From Longispora albida DSM 44784 (GTDB lineage Bacteria > Actinomycetota > Actinomycetes > Mycobacteriales > Micromonosporaceae): a DNA stretch of 64,000 bases. The notes below the pieces were generated by a model that did no database searches, had not been told where the DNA came from, and saw nothing but the letters and a program-made list of their open reading frames with translations. Below are positions 43,845 through 53,412 of the stretch, one piece after another (positions within the stretch are counted from its first letter, which is position 1; every line of letters starts with the position of its first letter). The position numbers and the translations under genes were made by a program. The DNA lies in the NCBI RefSeq assembly GCF_000379825.1, contig NZ_KB903834.1:231976-295975 (forward strand). Direction: 5' to 3'.

Positions 43845-44768
43845 GTGAAAGCGCTGGAAGTCGCCTGCGACGAAAGTGGTTACGAGGGCGAGAAGCTCAC
43901 CGGGACCACGACGGACGTGTTCGCGCACGGTGCTATGTCGATGGCGCGGGAGACTGCGGCCGGATGGCTTCTTGAGCTGCGCAAACGCATCCAGTCACCC
44001 GCGACGCAATACAAGGCGAACCATCTGTTGCGGGAGAGGCACCGGCGCACACTGGAATGGGCGCTGGGACCTGCCGGGCCATTCGCCGGGGCAGGGCAGG
44101 TTTTCCTGATAGACAAGGAGTTCTATCTGGTCCAGCAGATCGCCCGGCTCACTGGTGACTGCTCCGAAGAAGAAACCGCCATTGTGTACCAGGCTGCGGC
44201 TCGCCACCCCTCCCGGCGCGCATTCCTCGTCGCGGCGAACGACGTGCTCAAAACCAAAGGGCGGCCTGACGGCGGCGACCCTGTTCCCGTGTTCACCGAG
44301 ATCGCTGGGGTGCTGGCTGCCGATCTCCGGTCGCGGGCGATGGCGCGGCTCGCGGAGTCGGGTACTGCGCTCGCCGCCTTCCGGGAACGGCTGGCCGCAG
44401 ATCCGGAACTGCTGCCGCCTGCCGATCCGCTGATCCCGGCCATCAGCCGTGCGGTTCAGTACTGGTCGGCTGGCGGGGGCGCGGTCACGATCGTGCACGA
44501 CCGGCAGACCACGCTGTCCCGGTCGCCGGCGAAGATCGCGTACCTCCACGCCCAGTATCCCGGCCTGGCCGGCGTCGAGTACGCGAACCCGGAGGTCGAC
44601 GAGCGCATCCAGGTCGTCGACATGCTGGCCGGAGTCGCGCGGAAGGTGGCGCAGGACGAGCTGCGCGGCCATTCCGATCCCGGGCTGAGCCGGCTGGTCC
44701 GGCCATATGTCGACCCGGGATCGGTGTGGGCGGACAGGGCGAGCTGGGCCCGGCTGACGGGTACCTGA
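43845..44768 (+). CDS. DUF3800-like protein
   Basis: The 307-residue protein starts with VKALEVACDESGYEGEKL, the DESG motif that opens DUF3800 proteins (RNase H-like fold, probable acidic metal site). Further elements are the central LIDKEFYLVQQIARL, GGGAVTIVHDRQTTLS and the C-terminal VDERIQVVDMLAGVARKV, whose Asp fits the conserved QxxDxxxG segment of the family. DUF3800 genes are often found in mobile or defence-associated regions; biochemical function is unknown. The GTG at 43845 gives the family N-terminus; an upstream start at 43809 only adds a basic stretch. Confidence 0.75.
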   Translation: MKALEVACDESGYEGEKLTGTTTDVFAHGAMSMARETAAGWLLELRKRIQSPATQYKANHLLRERHRRTLEWALGPAGPFAGAGQVFLIDKEFYLVQQIARLTGDCSEEETAIVYQAAARHPSRRAFLVAANDVLKTKGRPDGGDPVPVFTEIAGVLAADLRSRAMARLAESGTALAAFRERLAADPELLPPADPLIPAISRAVQYWSAGGGAVTIVHDRQTTLSRSPAKIAYLHAQYPGLAGVEYANPEVDERIQVVDMLAGVARKVAQDELRGHSDPGLSRLVRPYVDPGSVWADRASWARLTGT

Positions 44769-44769
44769 G

Positions 44770-44805
44770 CCCCCGCCGCGACCAGGAGGCAGGACACGGC
44801 GGGGG
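44770..44805. terminator. Terminator between the DUF3800 and membrane-protein genes
   Basis: A 9-base stem CCCCCGCCG / CGGCGGGGG with an 18-base loop, two bases past the DUF3800 stop and 15 bases from the end of the convergent gene. Confidence 0.6.
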
Positions 44806-44820
44806 CGGGGCGGCCTGGTG

Positions 44821-45426
44821 TCAGGCCCTGGCCGGGGTGCCGGCGGCCCGGGCCAGCGGGAGCAGGGCGACCAGCATCAGCAGGCCGGTGCCGATGATGA
44901 AGGTCAGGTTGACCGGCACGAGGAGCACGCCGGCCAGGATCAGTACCGGGCTCCAGGCCGGCACCCGCCGCGCCACGGCCAGGAAGGCGGCCAGCACGAC
45001 GAGCCCGAGGAAGAAAAGCTGCGGGCCGACCTGGTAGAACGCCAGCTCGACACCCGGCAGGTCCATGAACTCGTGCTGCAGCCGCTTCAGGTCAGCCTGG
45101 TCCTCCGCCAGGAACGCCTGCACGATGTCCGCTCCGAACTGGACGATCGCCGCACCGAGACCGGCCAGGGTCACACCGGTCACGCACTCGCGGGCGAGGC
45201 CCGGCTTGGCCAGCCGGCGCATCAGGAGAACGACAGGCAGGAACAACACCATGCCTGCCAGGGCGAAGATGTGCGCGAGCTGCCAGTCGAAGCCTGGTCC
45301 ATAGTGGCCGTCCATCTTGCCGAGACTGCGGGTGACGCCGTACGCGACGATGGCCAGCGGGGCCGCGATCAGGGCGGTGCGCGTCAGGGTGCTGCTCGGC
45401 GTCTTGCTCATCGGGGGCTGAGTCAT
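44821..45426 (-). CDS. Integral membrane protein of unknown function
   Basis: The 201-residue protein has about six hydrophobic helices (near residues 15-35, 50-70, 82-105, 128-148, 158-175 and 178-195). A soluble loop at about 106-128 (LAEDQADLKRLQHEFMDLPG) separates the two halves. I recognise no motif. ATG 45426 or 45411 could be the start. It is convergent with the DUF3800 gene and divergent from the GNAT gene. Confidence 0.7.
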   Translation of the reverse strand: MTQPPMSKTPSSTLTRTALIAAPLAIVAYGVTRSLGKMDGHYGPGFDWQLAHIFALAGMVLFLPVVLLMRRLAKPGLARECVTGVTLAGLGAAIVQFGADIVQAFLAEDQADLKRLQHEFMDLPGVELAFYQVGPQLFFLGLVVLAAFLAVARRVPAWSPVLILAGVLLVPVNLTFIIGTGLLMLVALLPLARAAGTPARA

Positions 45427-45545
45427 GAAACGATCTTGCAGCGCGACACGGTGCCCGCGCCTCCGGCGGAACCCCGGGGCGAGCCCTGAGAACCACCCCA
45501 TGCGAGGGCCGGAAACTGTCGTAGGGGTCGCATAGAGTCCGGCGC

Positions 45546-45998
45546 ATGAGTACCGAAGTCGTCGTCGCCGAGGTCACTGCCGCCAACGTCCGGAAAGCAT
45601 GCGACCTGCGGGTTCACCCCGAACAGGAGCCCTTTGTCGCGCCGGTCGCCGTGTCGCTGGCCGAGGCGTATGTGTATCCCTCGGCCTGGCCACGGCTGCT
45701 CATGGAAGGCGAGGAGGTCGTGGGTTTCGTGATGGCCGGCTTCAACCCGGACGACGAGGTCGAGGCCTTCCGGTGCGGGATCTGGCGGCTCAACATCTCC
45801 GCCGGCGCGCAGGGCCGTGGCCTGGGCCGGATCGCCGTCGAGGCCGTCGCCGCCGAAGCCAGGCGGCGGGGCAACACGCGGCTGACCGTGCTCTGGGAGC
45901 CGGGCGAGGCCGGCCCGGAGGCCTTCTACCTCAGGCTCGGCTTCCGGGAGACCGGGGAGATCCTGTTCGGCGAGAAGGTGGGCGTCCTGGAGCTCTGA
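45546..45998 (+). CDS. GNAT family N-acetyltransferase
   Basis: The 150-residue protein has the GNAT fold: an N-terminal strand-helix (VVVAEVTAANVRKACDLRVH), the strand pair EEVVGFVMAGFNPDDEVEAF and RCGIWRLNISAGAQGRGLGR. In the last, Q-G-R-G-L-G-R binds acetyl-CoA pyrophosphate. The ending GEAGPEAFYLRLGFRETGEI is the conserved C-terminal signature. It resembles spermidine/spermine acetyltransferase-type (PaiA/BltD-like) members, but the substrate cannot be told. ATG 45546 is the first start of the frame. Confidence 0.9.
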   Translation: MSTEVVVAEVTAANVRKACDLRVHPEQEPFVAPVAVSLAEAYVYPSAWPRLLMEGEEVVGFVMAGFNPDDEVEAFRCGIWRLNISAGAQGRGLGRIAVEAVAAEARRRGNTRLTVLWEPGEAGPEAFYLRLGFRETGEILFGEKVGVLEL

Positions 45999-46160
45999 GG
46001 AGACGCCCAGCCCAAGGACTGAATCAGTCCCAGTAGTTGAATGAACGCTCTGGTGTCGTTGGAAGCGAGCGACGGGTCGCTGTCCGCCAGCCAGAATCCC
46101 GTCGCGCCTTTGGGTAGTAGGTACATGCTGTTCGCTGTCTGGGTTCAGGGTTCTGGGTGT

Positions 46161-46192
46161 GGCGGCCCGGGTGGAGGAGGTGCCGGGCCGCC
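46161..46192 (-). terminator. Terminator after the ABC ATPase gene
   Basis: A perfect 10-base stem GGCGGCCCGG / CCGGGCCGCC with a 12-base loop, 36 bases past the end of the minus-strand ATPase gene. The rest of 45999-46228 shows no convincing gene. Confidence 0.65.
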
Positions 46193-46228
46193 AGGGGGCT
46201 TTGCGCTGCAGGTACAAAGTAATGGGTT

Positions 46229-47077
46229 TTATGCGGTGCCTGCGGGTTCCATGCGGATGCAGCCGTCTTCGGTGAGTTCGACGCGGAGCAGGGTGCCGGG
46301 GACGATCTCGCGGAGGATGTCCGGTGGGAGGTGGACGGCACCGTCGCGGGCGACCACCGCGTAGTCCTCGCCGTGGCGGCCTTCCGCGCCGACACGGCCG
46401 TCGCGGATCGTGACGGTGCGGCCGAGGATCCGGCCCACGTCGGGGTCGTGGGTCACGGCGACCACGGTGGTGCCGGCCCGGTTCACGGCGGTGAAGGCCG
46501 CGAGGACCTCGTCGCGGGCGTCGTGGTCGAGCTGGCTGGTCGGCTCGTCGGCGAGGAGCAGGCCGGGGTTGGTGGCCATCGCGACGGCGACGGCGAGCCG
46601 CTGGCGTTCGCCTGGGGCCAGGTCGGCGGGCTTTGACCTGGAGATACGCGGATCGTCGAGGCCGACGAGGCGGAGCACGTCGACGGGGTGGAGGAGTTCC
46701 GAGCGGCGGTAGCGGGGCACGTCGCTCTGGGCGAAGGCGATGTTCCGCTCGGCCGTCAGGTATGGCAGCAGGTTGCGGGAGGCGCCCTGGAGGACCACGC
46801 CGACGTCGAGGCCGCGCATGCGCTGGAGTTCGCTCTGGCTGGCCTTGGCCACGTCGTGCTCACCGACCGTCAGCCGCCCCGCGGAGGGCTGGAGCAGCCC
46901 GGCCATGAGGGACAGCAGCGTGGACTTGCCCGAGCCGGACGGGCCGACGAGGGCGAGCGCCTCGCCCGGCTCGATGTCGAGGTCCACACCGGACAGTGCG
47001 ACGACGTCGTAGCCTTCCAGCCGGTAGATGTAGACGAGGCCGCGGCACGTGACGCCGATCCCCTTGCCCTGGCTCAC
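46229..47077 (-). CDS. ABC transporter ATPase (MacB/LolD type) with an added C-terminal domain
   Basis: The 282-residue protein has Walker A GPSGSGKST, Q-loop VVLQGASRNLLPYL, Walker B LLLADEPTSQLD and H-loop VAVTHDPD. The signature is LAPGERQ rather than LSGGQ. After the ATPase domain (about 1-225) a short tail (VARDGAVHLPPDILREIVPG, then LRVELTEDG) resembles an AbrB/SpoVT swapped-hairpin motif and may mediate assembly or control. The gene is last in a set with two large FtsX-like permeases on the same strand, and should energise both. Such systems act by mechanotransmission on periplasmic or membrane substrates rather than by import. Confidence 0.9.
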   Translation of the reverse strand: MSQGKGIGVTCRGLVYIYRLEGYDVVALSGVDLDIEPGEALALVGPSGSGKSTLLSLMAGLLQPSAGRLTVGEHDVAKASQSELQRMRGLDVGVVLQGASRNLLPYLTAERNIAFAQSDVPRYRRSELLHPVDVLRLVGLDDPRISRSKPADLAPGERQRLAVAVAMATNPGLLLADEPTSQLDHDARDEVLAAFTAVNRAGTTVVAVTHDPDVGRILGRTVTIRDGRVGAEGRHGEDYAVVARDGAVHLPPDILREIVPGTLLRVELTEDGCIRMEPAGTA

Positions 47078-47165
47078 AAGATTCCCCTGACCTGGCTCAC
47101 TGCAACCGTCCCCTGTTCCTGCTCACAACGTCTCGTTCTTTGCGCCGGCGTTCTTCTGGCCTGGA

Positions 47166-50100
47166 TCACAGGGCGCCCTCGCGTAGCCGGGACGCGAGGC
47201 CGCGGCGCATCGTGGTCCGTACGGCGGTCAGGGCGACCAGCCCGTACCCGGCCACGATCAGGCCGAGCACCACCCCGGCCCTGGCCGGCCCCGGCCAGTA
47301 GTCGACGGGCACCGTGGCGACGAGCCCGCTGGCCGGCAGCAGGTACGGCAGGGTCAGCACCGCTGTCGCCGTCCCGGCCGCGGCACCGGCGAACCCGGCG
47401 GCCCCGAGCAGGATCAGGTACTCGCGGAGGGCAGCCCGCCGCACCTGCCGGCCGCTCAGCCCGGCGACCCGCAGCGCGGCCGTCTCGTACGTCCGGTCCC
47501 CCGCTCCCGGCCGGGCGGTCAGCGGCACGCCGGCCAGGCCGAGCAGGAGTGCACCGGCCGCCGCGAAGAGGTACAGGCGCAGGGCGACCGAGGAGCCCTG
47601 GTCGTCGAGGGCCGCCTGGCGCTGGTCGAGCCGCACGGTGTCCACAATGGTCAGCCCGGCGGCGGCGAGCTTGGCCGGCAGGTCAGCCGGTGCGTCGGCC
47701 CGGGCCCACACCATCGACGTCACCGTGGCGGACGTGTCCGTCGAGCTGGCCGACCGGTCGGCGTACGCGAGGTCGACGAGGATGCCGACCGCAGCGCCAG
47801 GGAGGGTGGGGGCTCGCACGACCTCGCGGTACTGCTGCTGGGCTCCGTAGACGCCGGCCGCCTTGAAGTCGCCCGTGTAGTCGGGGGTCGAGACGGCGGC
47901 TGGCATCGGGTACGGGTAGTCGTTGTGGAGGACCTGGAGGTTCTCCGTGCCGGCCGACGTGTACTTGATGTTCAGGCCCTCGGCCGTGCCCTCGGCGGCG
48001 GCCACCGGCTGGGTCGGTGTCGTGGGTTCCGCGCCGCGCCAGCCGTCGCCGAGGCGGAGGTGGGCGGTCAGGTCCTCGCCGTCGTTCCTGAGCGCGGTGA
48101 GGACGAGGTCGCCGGTCAGGTTCGCGAGGGCGTGCTTGCCACCGCCCCGGTAGAGGTCGAAGCCGAGCAGGCGGCAGCCCTGGGCGCAGCCGGGCAGCTC
48201 GGCAGTGAGTTTCGCCTTGCCGCTGGGCACCTGGCCGAACACGGCGCTCTTGCGGACGCCGGCTCCCAGGTCGAGCAGCGCCACGAGCGTCACGGACCCG
48301 GGCGGCTGCACGGAGCGCACGTCCAGCTCGGCTTCCAGCGTCTGTCCCTTGAGGACGATCGGGCCGTCGGCGGCCGGCTTGAGCTTGGCGGCCAGCTGGC
48401 CGACGCTCAGCCCGGTGACCGAATCGTTCCAGAAGCCGATGCCCGCGAGCCTGCTGGTGTCGACGCCGACGAGGTGCAGGGTCTTGGTGCCGCTGGTGTG
48501 GACGGTGCTACTGGCGGCCATCGCGTTGCGGCCGTCCGGGTCCGCGGCCTGCACTGCTGCCAGCAGCTTGTCCGTCTTGACCGGGCCGAGCTGGTAGACC
48601 ACGGGCGCACCGGTCACGACGCCCGCACGGATCTCACGGTTGTGCGAGGCCATGCCCCAGGAGAACAGGCCGTAGACCAGCAGCGACGTCGCCACGACCA
48701 CCAGGGCCACCGTGCGGGGCCCGCCCGGCCGCCGGCCGATGCCCGACCAGGCCAGCATCTGCACGGGCCTGCCCTTGCTGACACCGGCCTTGGCCCGCCG
48801 CCTGGCCAGCATCGCGATCAGCCGCCCGGTGAGTGCCCCGACGGTCAGTGCCGCGACACTGCCGGCGAACAGGCCCAGCTGGGAGTCCGGTCCTTCCAGG
48901 ACAAGGGTGTACGCGGTGACGCCGGCCACCACCACCAGCCCGGCGTCGAGGAAGCCGAACCGGCGGCGCAGCCCGCTCGACACCCGGCGCAGCAGGGCGA
49001 GCACCGGGCGCCGCAAGGGCCCGGCGCTCGCCAGCACCGCGACTCCGACGGCACCGAGCAGCACCGCCCCGCCGACGATCAGTACCGGTGGCCGCAGCTC
49101 GGCCCGCACCGCCAGCGCGCCCAGCTCTGCCCGCGTGCCGAGCAGCACGAGCCCCCAGCCGAGGGCTGCACCGAGCGGGCCGCCGAGCGCGACGAGCAGC
49201 AGGGCCTCGTTGAGCCCGAAGCGCAGCACGCGCCTGGTGCTGAACCCGCGCAGCTTCGCCACGGCCAGCTCGGCCGACCGGGCCTCGGCCAGGTTCGCGA
49301 GGATCAGGTACACGACGAGCCAGCACAGGGCGATGAGCTGCACCGTCACGTAGAGCACCGCGCGGAGCGCCGACTCGCGCTGAGCCTGCACGTCGGACAT
49401 CACGGCGCTGACGTTCGACTGGAGCATGAGGACGCGGGACCCGCACCGGCCCTGCGCGTCGCACCCACCCGGCTCCGTGAAGACCTTGCGCAGCCCGGTG
49501 AGCATCTGGTCCACATTGTTCAGATCGACGGCCCGGGGGTTGATCGGGTAGTCGGCGAAGGTGTTGGACGGGCTCCGTCCGGTGGAGACGGTCGCCGACG
49601 CGCGACGCGCACCGAGCACGCCTTCCCCGACGGTGAAGAAGGTCCCGAAGTTGTACGGGCCCCTCTCGTCGAGCGGGGGGCCGTAGTCGAAGTACTCGCG
49701 GCCGATCCAGTAGGCGGGGTCGCGCTTCTCCCGGTAGAAACCAACGATCTTCCCGGTACCGACGAGCGGCCCGGCCGTGACGTCGACCGGCACGCCCAGC
49801 CGAAGGCCGCCGCCCTTCGGGTCGGCCACCTTCGCGTTCGCGTTGGCCAGCAGCTCGCCGGGCGCGCTCGGGCAGGTACCTTCGACGATCGTCAGGTGCT
49901 CGCACTGGCCGTCGCGCCAGACGAGGCGGCCGACCCCTCCGTCACCGGGGAACGCGACCCGGCCATTCAGCCTGTACTCGGTGATCGGCTTGCCGAAGAA
50001 CTCCTTCAGCGGGAACGTCCGCTCGGCGGCGGCGAGGGTGTCAGCGGCCGGCTTGGCCCGCTCGCCGGTCCACAGCTCCGTCACCGTCGCGACGGTGTTG

Positions 50101-50291
50101 GCCGGGACGGCTGACGCCATGCCCTGGCGGAGTGACCACTGCTCGACAGCCCGGCTGTACCCGGGCGCGAACACCGCTGCGGCCACCGACACGGCCACGA
50201 GCAGCATGACCAGCAGCGAGCTGCCCCGCCGATGCCACAGCCCGGACAGAGCCAGCCGGAACGTACCTGTACCGCCACCACTCAGCCGCAT
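47166..50291 (-). CDS. FtsX/MacB-like ABC permease, very large (1,041 residues)
   Basis: The protein has an N-terminal helix (about 20-42), a long extracellular domain (about 45-320) with paired cysteines (DGQCEHLTIVEGTCPS, GGCDAQGRCGS), and a first FtsX block of three to four helices (about 325-455; LAEARSAELAVAKLRGFSTR). Further helices follow (about 460-550), then a second extracellular domain (about 560-860) with another cysteine pair (LPGCAQGCRL), and a last FtsX block (about 870-1030; RTYETAALRVAGLSGRQVRR). It is paired with the next permease and one ATPase. ATG 50291 was preferred to an in-frame GTG nine bases upstream. Confidence 0.88.
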   Translation of the reverse strand: MRLSGGGTGTFRLALSGLWHRRGSSLLVMLLVAVSVAAAVFAPGYSRAVEQWSLRQGMASAVPANTVATVTELWTGERAKPAADTLAAAERTFPLKEFFGKPITEYRLNGRVAFPGDGGVGRLVWRDGQCEHLTIVEGTCPSAPGELLANANAKVADPKGGGLRLGVPVDVTAGPLVGTGKIVGFYREKRDPAYWIGREYFDYGPPLDERGPYNFGTFFTVGEGVLGARRASATVSTGRSPSNTFADYPINPRAVDLNNVDQMLTGLRKVFTEPGGCDAQGRCGSRVLMLQSNVSAVMSDVQAQRESALRAVLYVTVQLIALCWLVVYLILANLAEARSAELAVAKLRGFSTRRVLRFGLNEALLLVALGGPLGAALGWGLVLLGTRAELGALAVRAELRPPVLIVGGAVLLGAVGVAVLASAGPLRRPVLALLRRVSSGLRRRFGFLDAGLVVVAGVTAYTLVLEGPDSQLGLFAGSVAALTVGALTGRLIAMLARRRAKAGVSKGRPVQMLAWSGIGRRPGGPRTVALVVVATSLLVYGLFSWGMASHNREIRAGVVTGAPVVYQLGPVKTDKLLAAVQAADPDGRNAMAASSTVHTSGTKTLHLVGVDTSRLAGIGFWNDSVTGLSVGQLAAKLKPAADGPIVLKGQTLEAELDVRSVQPPGSVTLVALLDLGAGVRKSAVFGQVPSGKAKLTAELPGCAQGCRLLGFDLYRGGGKHALANLTGDLVLTALRNDGEDLTAHLRLGDGWRGAEPTTPTQPVAAAEGTAEGLNIKYTSAGTENLQVLHNDYPYPMPAAVSTPDYTGDFKAAGVYGAQQQYREVVRAPTLPGAAVGILVDLAYADRSASSTDTSATVTSMVWARADAPADLPAKLAAAGLTIVDTVRLDQRQAALDDQGSSVALRLYLFAAAGALLLGLAGVPLTARPGAGDRTYETAALRVAGLSGRQVRRAALREYLILLGAAGFAGAAAGTATAVLTLPYLLPASGLVATVPVDYWPGPARAGVVLGLIVAGYGLVALTAVRTTMRRGLASRLREGAL

Positions 50292-50376
50292 CTCACCCAC
50301 CCTCCACCGTGGTACTTACGCCGCAGGTCCCCTGCCGCCTTGCACGCTCCGCCCAACGCCCAGCCCGATGCCCCGT

Positions 50377-53300
50377 CTAACGCACCCCAGACCGCAGCAG
50401 GTCGGCCTTCGCGCGGCCGACCAGCCGGAGCACCACGCCGACGACGGCGGCGAAGCCGAGCACCGTCACCGTGCCGGCCACGCCCAGCTCGGCCGGGCTG
50501 AGCCGGTACACCGGCTTGAGGGCGTCGGAAGCCGTCGTGACCAGCGGGATCGCGCGGACCATCAGGGTCGCCGACAGCACGCCGGTCAGCCCGCCGACGA
50601 CCAGCGGCACGCCGAGCAGCGTCGCGTACTCCCGCCGCACCGCGCCACGGAGCGTCCCGGCCCGCAGGCCGGCCACGCGCAACGATGCCAGCTCGTAGAG
50701 CCGGGACCTCACGCCGACATGCGCGTTGAGCAGCACGGCTCCGACGGCGAGCAGCACCGAGAGCCCGCCGGCCACCATGTACAGGGCCAGGGACAGCGCC
50801 GGGGCAGCCCGCTCCAGCCGGTCCTGGTACGCCGCCCGCGAGTCGACCGAGATCACCTGGAGCCCGGCCGCAGCGAGGGTCTTGTCGAAGCCGGCCGGCG
50901 CCCCGGGCCCGGTCCACACCTCGAAGGTGATCGCACCGAGGTTGCCCGGGTTCGTCTCCACAGCTGCCGACCAGGCCGCGCCGTGCAGGTCGGTGATCAG
51001 GCCGTGCTCGCCGCCCCTGGGCACGATCTGCACCCGGTCGGACACGGCGAACTTCTGCACGCCCCGGCCGAACGCGATGATCTGGAAGTCCTGGCCGTCC
51101 GGGTTGCTGTCCGGCACGGGGCCGGCGAGCGCGGCAGGCAGCCGGGCCGGCAGGTCCGCGTACCGGATGGCCAGGTCGTTACCGCCCTCGCTCTTCACCG
51201 CGAACGTCAGGCCCTTGTTCTCAGCGGCCGGCTCGACGGTGAGCGAGTTGCCGGAGACCTCGGCACCCTGCGTCCACATCTCCTTGCGGTCCAGCTTCGC
51301 CGGAACCTGCTGCCCGCCGGACACGATCTTCGTGACGGTCAGGGTGACCGCGTACCCCTTGGAACCGGACGGGTGCCGCTGCACCACCAGCCCGATCAGG
51401 CGGCAGCCGGTCGTGCACCCGGTGAGCTTCGCCGAGTACGTGCCGGCCCCGGGCTTGAGCTCCCCGAGCTGCACCTGGCGCGGGGCGGCGTTGAGGCTGG
51501 TCACCCACGCGGCGAGCTGCAGTGGCCGCTCCGAGGTGACCGACTCGACGGAGGCGGCCACGCTGACCTCCGGGCCCTGGATCGTCAGGGCCGCCGACTG
51601 GTCGACGGCCAGCTTGCCGGCGATCTGGGCGGCCTCTGCCTCCGTCACGTCCGGCCACGACACGATCGGGGCCAGCCGGGCGGAGTCGACGCCGATGATG
51701 CTGATCGACTCGCCGCCGTAGCTCTGGACGGCGCGCATGGCCGCCATCGCGTTCTTGCCACCCGGGTCGGCCTTGGCCACGCCGTCGAGCAGGGACTGGG
51801 GGCTGGCCGCCGAGACCTGGTACACCTTGGCCGCGCCGACCTTCGCCTGCGCCGTGCGGGTGCGGTTGATGTCGGCGACGCCCCAGATCGCGGTCGAGAA
51901 GCCGAGCAGCGCGAGCGCCGCCGTCAGTACCATCGCGAGCCGCACGGTCGACTGGCGGCGGCCGAGCTGCGCGTGGGCGAGCATCGCCGGTACCTTGCCG
52001 GACTTCGCGGCCCGGCCGGCCCGGCGCTTGCTCCACAACGCCAGCCCGCGGGCGGCGAGCAGGCCGGCCACGAGGGACAGCAGCGGGGCGGCGAGCAGGC
52101 CGAGTGAAGAGTTGCGGTCACCGGCCACGAGTACCTGGAACAGGGCCGCGCCAGCCAGGGCCAGCACCGCGCCCTCGCCAACGGCAGCCTTGAGCCGGCC
52201 GCGTGCCGGTACGCGGCGGAGCAGCGACAGGGCCGGCCGGCGCAGGGTGGCCCTGGCGGCCAGCCCGGCCGTGAGCGCGGCTCCCGCGACGGCGCCCAGC
52301 GCGGCGACCAGCAGTTCCCAGCGCGGCTCGACATGGGTACCGGGATAGAACAGCACCTGCCCGGCCAGTTCCGTGATCCCGAGCCCGAGCAGCAGCCCGA
52401 CCGGAGTCGCGACAGCGATCAGGACCAGCGCCTCACCCAGGCCGAACCGGACCGTCCGGCCGGCACCGAAGCCCCACAGCTTCGCCAGGGCGATCTCCGG
52501 GCCGCGTTCCTCCGTCACCGACGCGACCGCGAGGAACAGCACGAACAGGCAGAGCAGCAGCAGGGGCAGGGCGACCAGCGGCACGCCGTTACTGAGCGCC
52601 TCCTGCTCGGCCTTGATGTCCTTGAGCAGCCCGCCGAGGCTGGACTGCACGTTCAGGCCCGGCTTCCACGCCATCACGACGAACTCGGCGCCGACCGGCT
52701 CCACATCGGACAGCGCGAAGCTGCCGGGCCGCACCGGGTAGTCGATGGCGCTCGTCCGGGTAACCCCGAAGATGCTCTTCTCCTCCCCGGCGAACAGCGG
52801 GCCGTCGGCCTGGTCCGAGTCGGGGCTGGAGCCACGGAACAGGACGACGCGGCCCCAGTACTGCGAGCGGGAGTCCTTCGGCTCGTAGATGCCGGACAGG
52901 GTCAGCGAGCTCTTGTCGGCGTTGCCGTTGACCGTCGCCCGGTTGAGCTGCACGGGCTGGCCCACCTCGGCGCCGAGCAGCTTCGCCGTGCCGGCGGTCA
53001 GCATCACCTGGCCCGGGCCAGCGCACGTGCCGGACGTCATCCGCAGGTGCTCGCAGATCCCCTCGCGGTACACGAGCAGGCCTGCGTTGCCCAGCGGCCC
53101 GGCCTCGACCTTCTCGCCAGCCGTGCCGACACCGGGGCCGACGTGCCTACCGGTCTTCCTGCCCCGGATCGCCTCGTCGGCAGCGCTCTTCACCTGGGCC
53201 AGTGGCGCCGGCCCGTCGGCGGTCATCCGCACCTGGAGCTGCCAGGGCTCGGCGGCGTTCAGCCCGTCGGCGAGCACCGAGGCCTGCGCGGCCCGGGTGT

Positions 53301-53412
53301 ACGCGGGCACCAGTACCGCCGAGGCGGCGGCGAAGGCCGCGAGGATCAGGACAACGAGCGACAGTCCCCGACGGAACCGGATGCCCTGAAGTGTTACGGA
53401 GCCGCCCACCAC
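50377..53412 (-). CDS. FtsX/MacB-like ABC permease, very large (1,011 residues)
   Basis: This protein has the same design as the downstream permease: an N-terminal helix (LSLVVLILAAFAAASAVLV), a long outer domain (about 45-275) with YREGICEHLRMTSGTCAG, an FtsX block (VTEERGPEIALAKLWGFGAG), a second outer domain with LTGCTTGCRLIGL, and a final block (RLYELASLRVAGLRAGTLRG). The two permeases share the C-x6-TC and C-x3-C cysteine patterns, so they are paralogues from an old duplication and probably form a heterodimer. GTG 53412 is preceded by GAGGAG at 4 bases. It is the first gene of the operon; 85 bases separate it from the second permease. Confidence 0.88.
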   Translation of the reverse strand: MVGGSVTLQGIRFRRGLSLVVLILAAFAAASAVLVPAYTRAAQASVLADGLNAAEPWQLQVRMTADGPAPLAQVKSAADEAIRGRKTGRHVGPGVGTAGEKVEAGPLGNAGLLVYREGICEHLRMTSGTCAGPGQVMLTAGTAKLLGAEVGQPVQLNRATVNGNADKSSLTLSGIYEPKDSRSQYWGRVVLFRGSSPDSDQADGPLFAGEEKSIFGVTRTSAIDYPVRPGSFALSDVEPVGAEFVVMAWKPGLNVQSSLGGLLKDIKAEQEALSNGVPLVALPLLLLCLFVLFLAVASVTEERGPEIALAKLWGFGAGRTVRFGLGEALVLIAVATPVGLLLGLGITELAGQVLFYPGTHVEPRWELLVAALGAVAGAALTAGLAARATLRRPALSLLRRVPARGRLKAAVGEGAVLALAGAALFQVLVAGDRNSSLGLLAAPLLSLVAGLLAARGLALWSKRRAGRAAKSGKVPAMLAHAQLGRRQSTVRLAMVLTAALALLGFSTAIWGVADINRTRTAQAKVGAAKVYQVSAASPQSLLDGVAKADPGGKNAMAAMRAVQSYGGESISIIGVDSARLAPIVSWPDVTEAEAAQIAGKLAVDQSAALTIQGPEVSVAASVESVTSERPLQLAAWVTSLNAAPRQVQLGELKPGAGTYSAKLTGCTTGCRLIGLVVQRHPSGSKGYAVTLTVTKIVSGGQQVPAKLDRKEMWTQGAEVSGNSLTVEPAAENKGLTFAVKSEGGNDLAIRYADLPARLPAALAGPVPDSNPDGQDFQIIAFGRGVQKFAVSDRVQIVPRGGEHGLITDLHGAAWSAAVETNPGNLGAITFEVWTGPGAPAGFDKTLAAAGLQVISVDSRAAYQDRLERAAPALSLALYMVAGGLSVLLAVGAVLLNAHVGVRSRLYELASLRVAGLRAGTLRGAVRREYATLLGVPLVVGGLTGVLSATLMVRAIPLVTTASDALKPVYRLSPAELGVAGTVTVLGFAAVVGVVLRLVGRAKADLLRSGVR

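Noticed and set aside
45926-46395. Small minus-strand frames after the GNAT gene
   Set aside because: One (MYLLPKGATGFWLADSD) looked protein-like, but it runs into the GNAT gene antisense and has no support beyond composition.
47925-52107. Two very long frames antisense to the large permeases
   Set aside because: Composition is dominated by Arg, Gln, His and Gly, with no hydrophobic or domain pattern. The sense strand has clear FtsX blocks.
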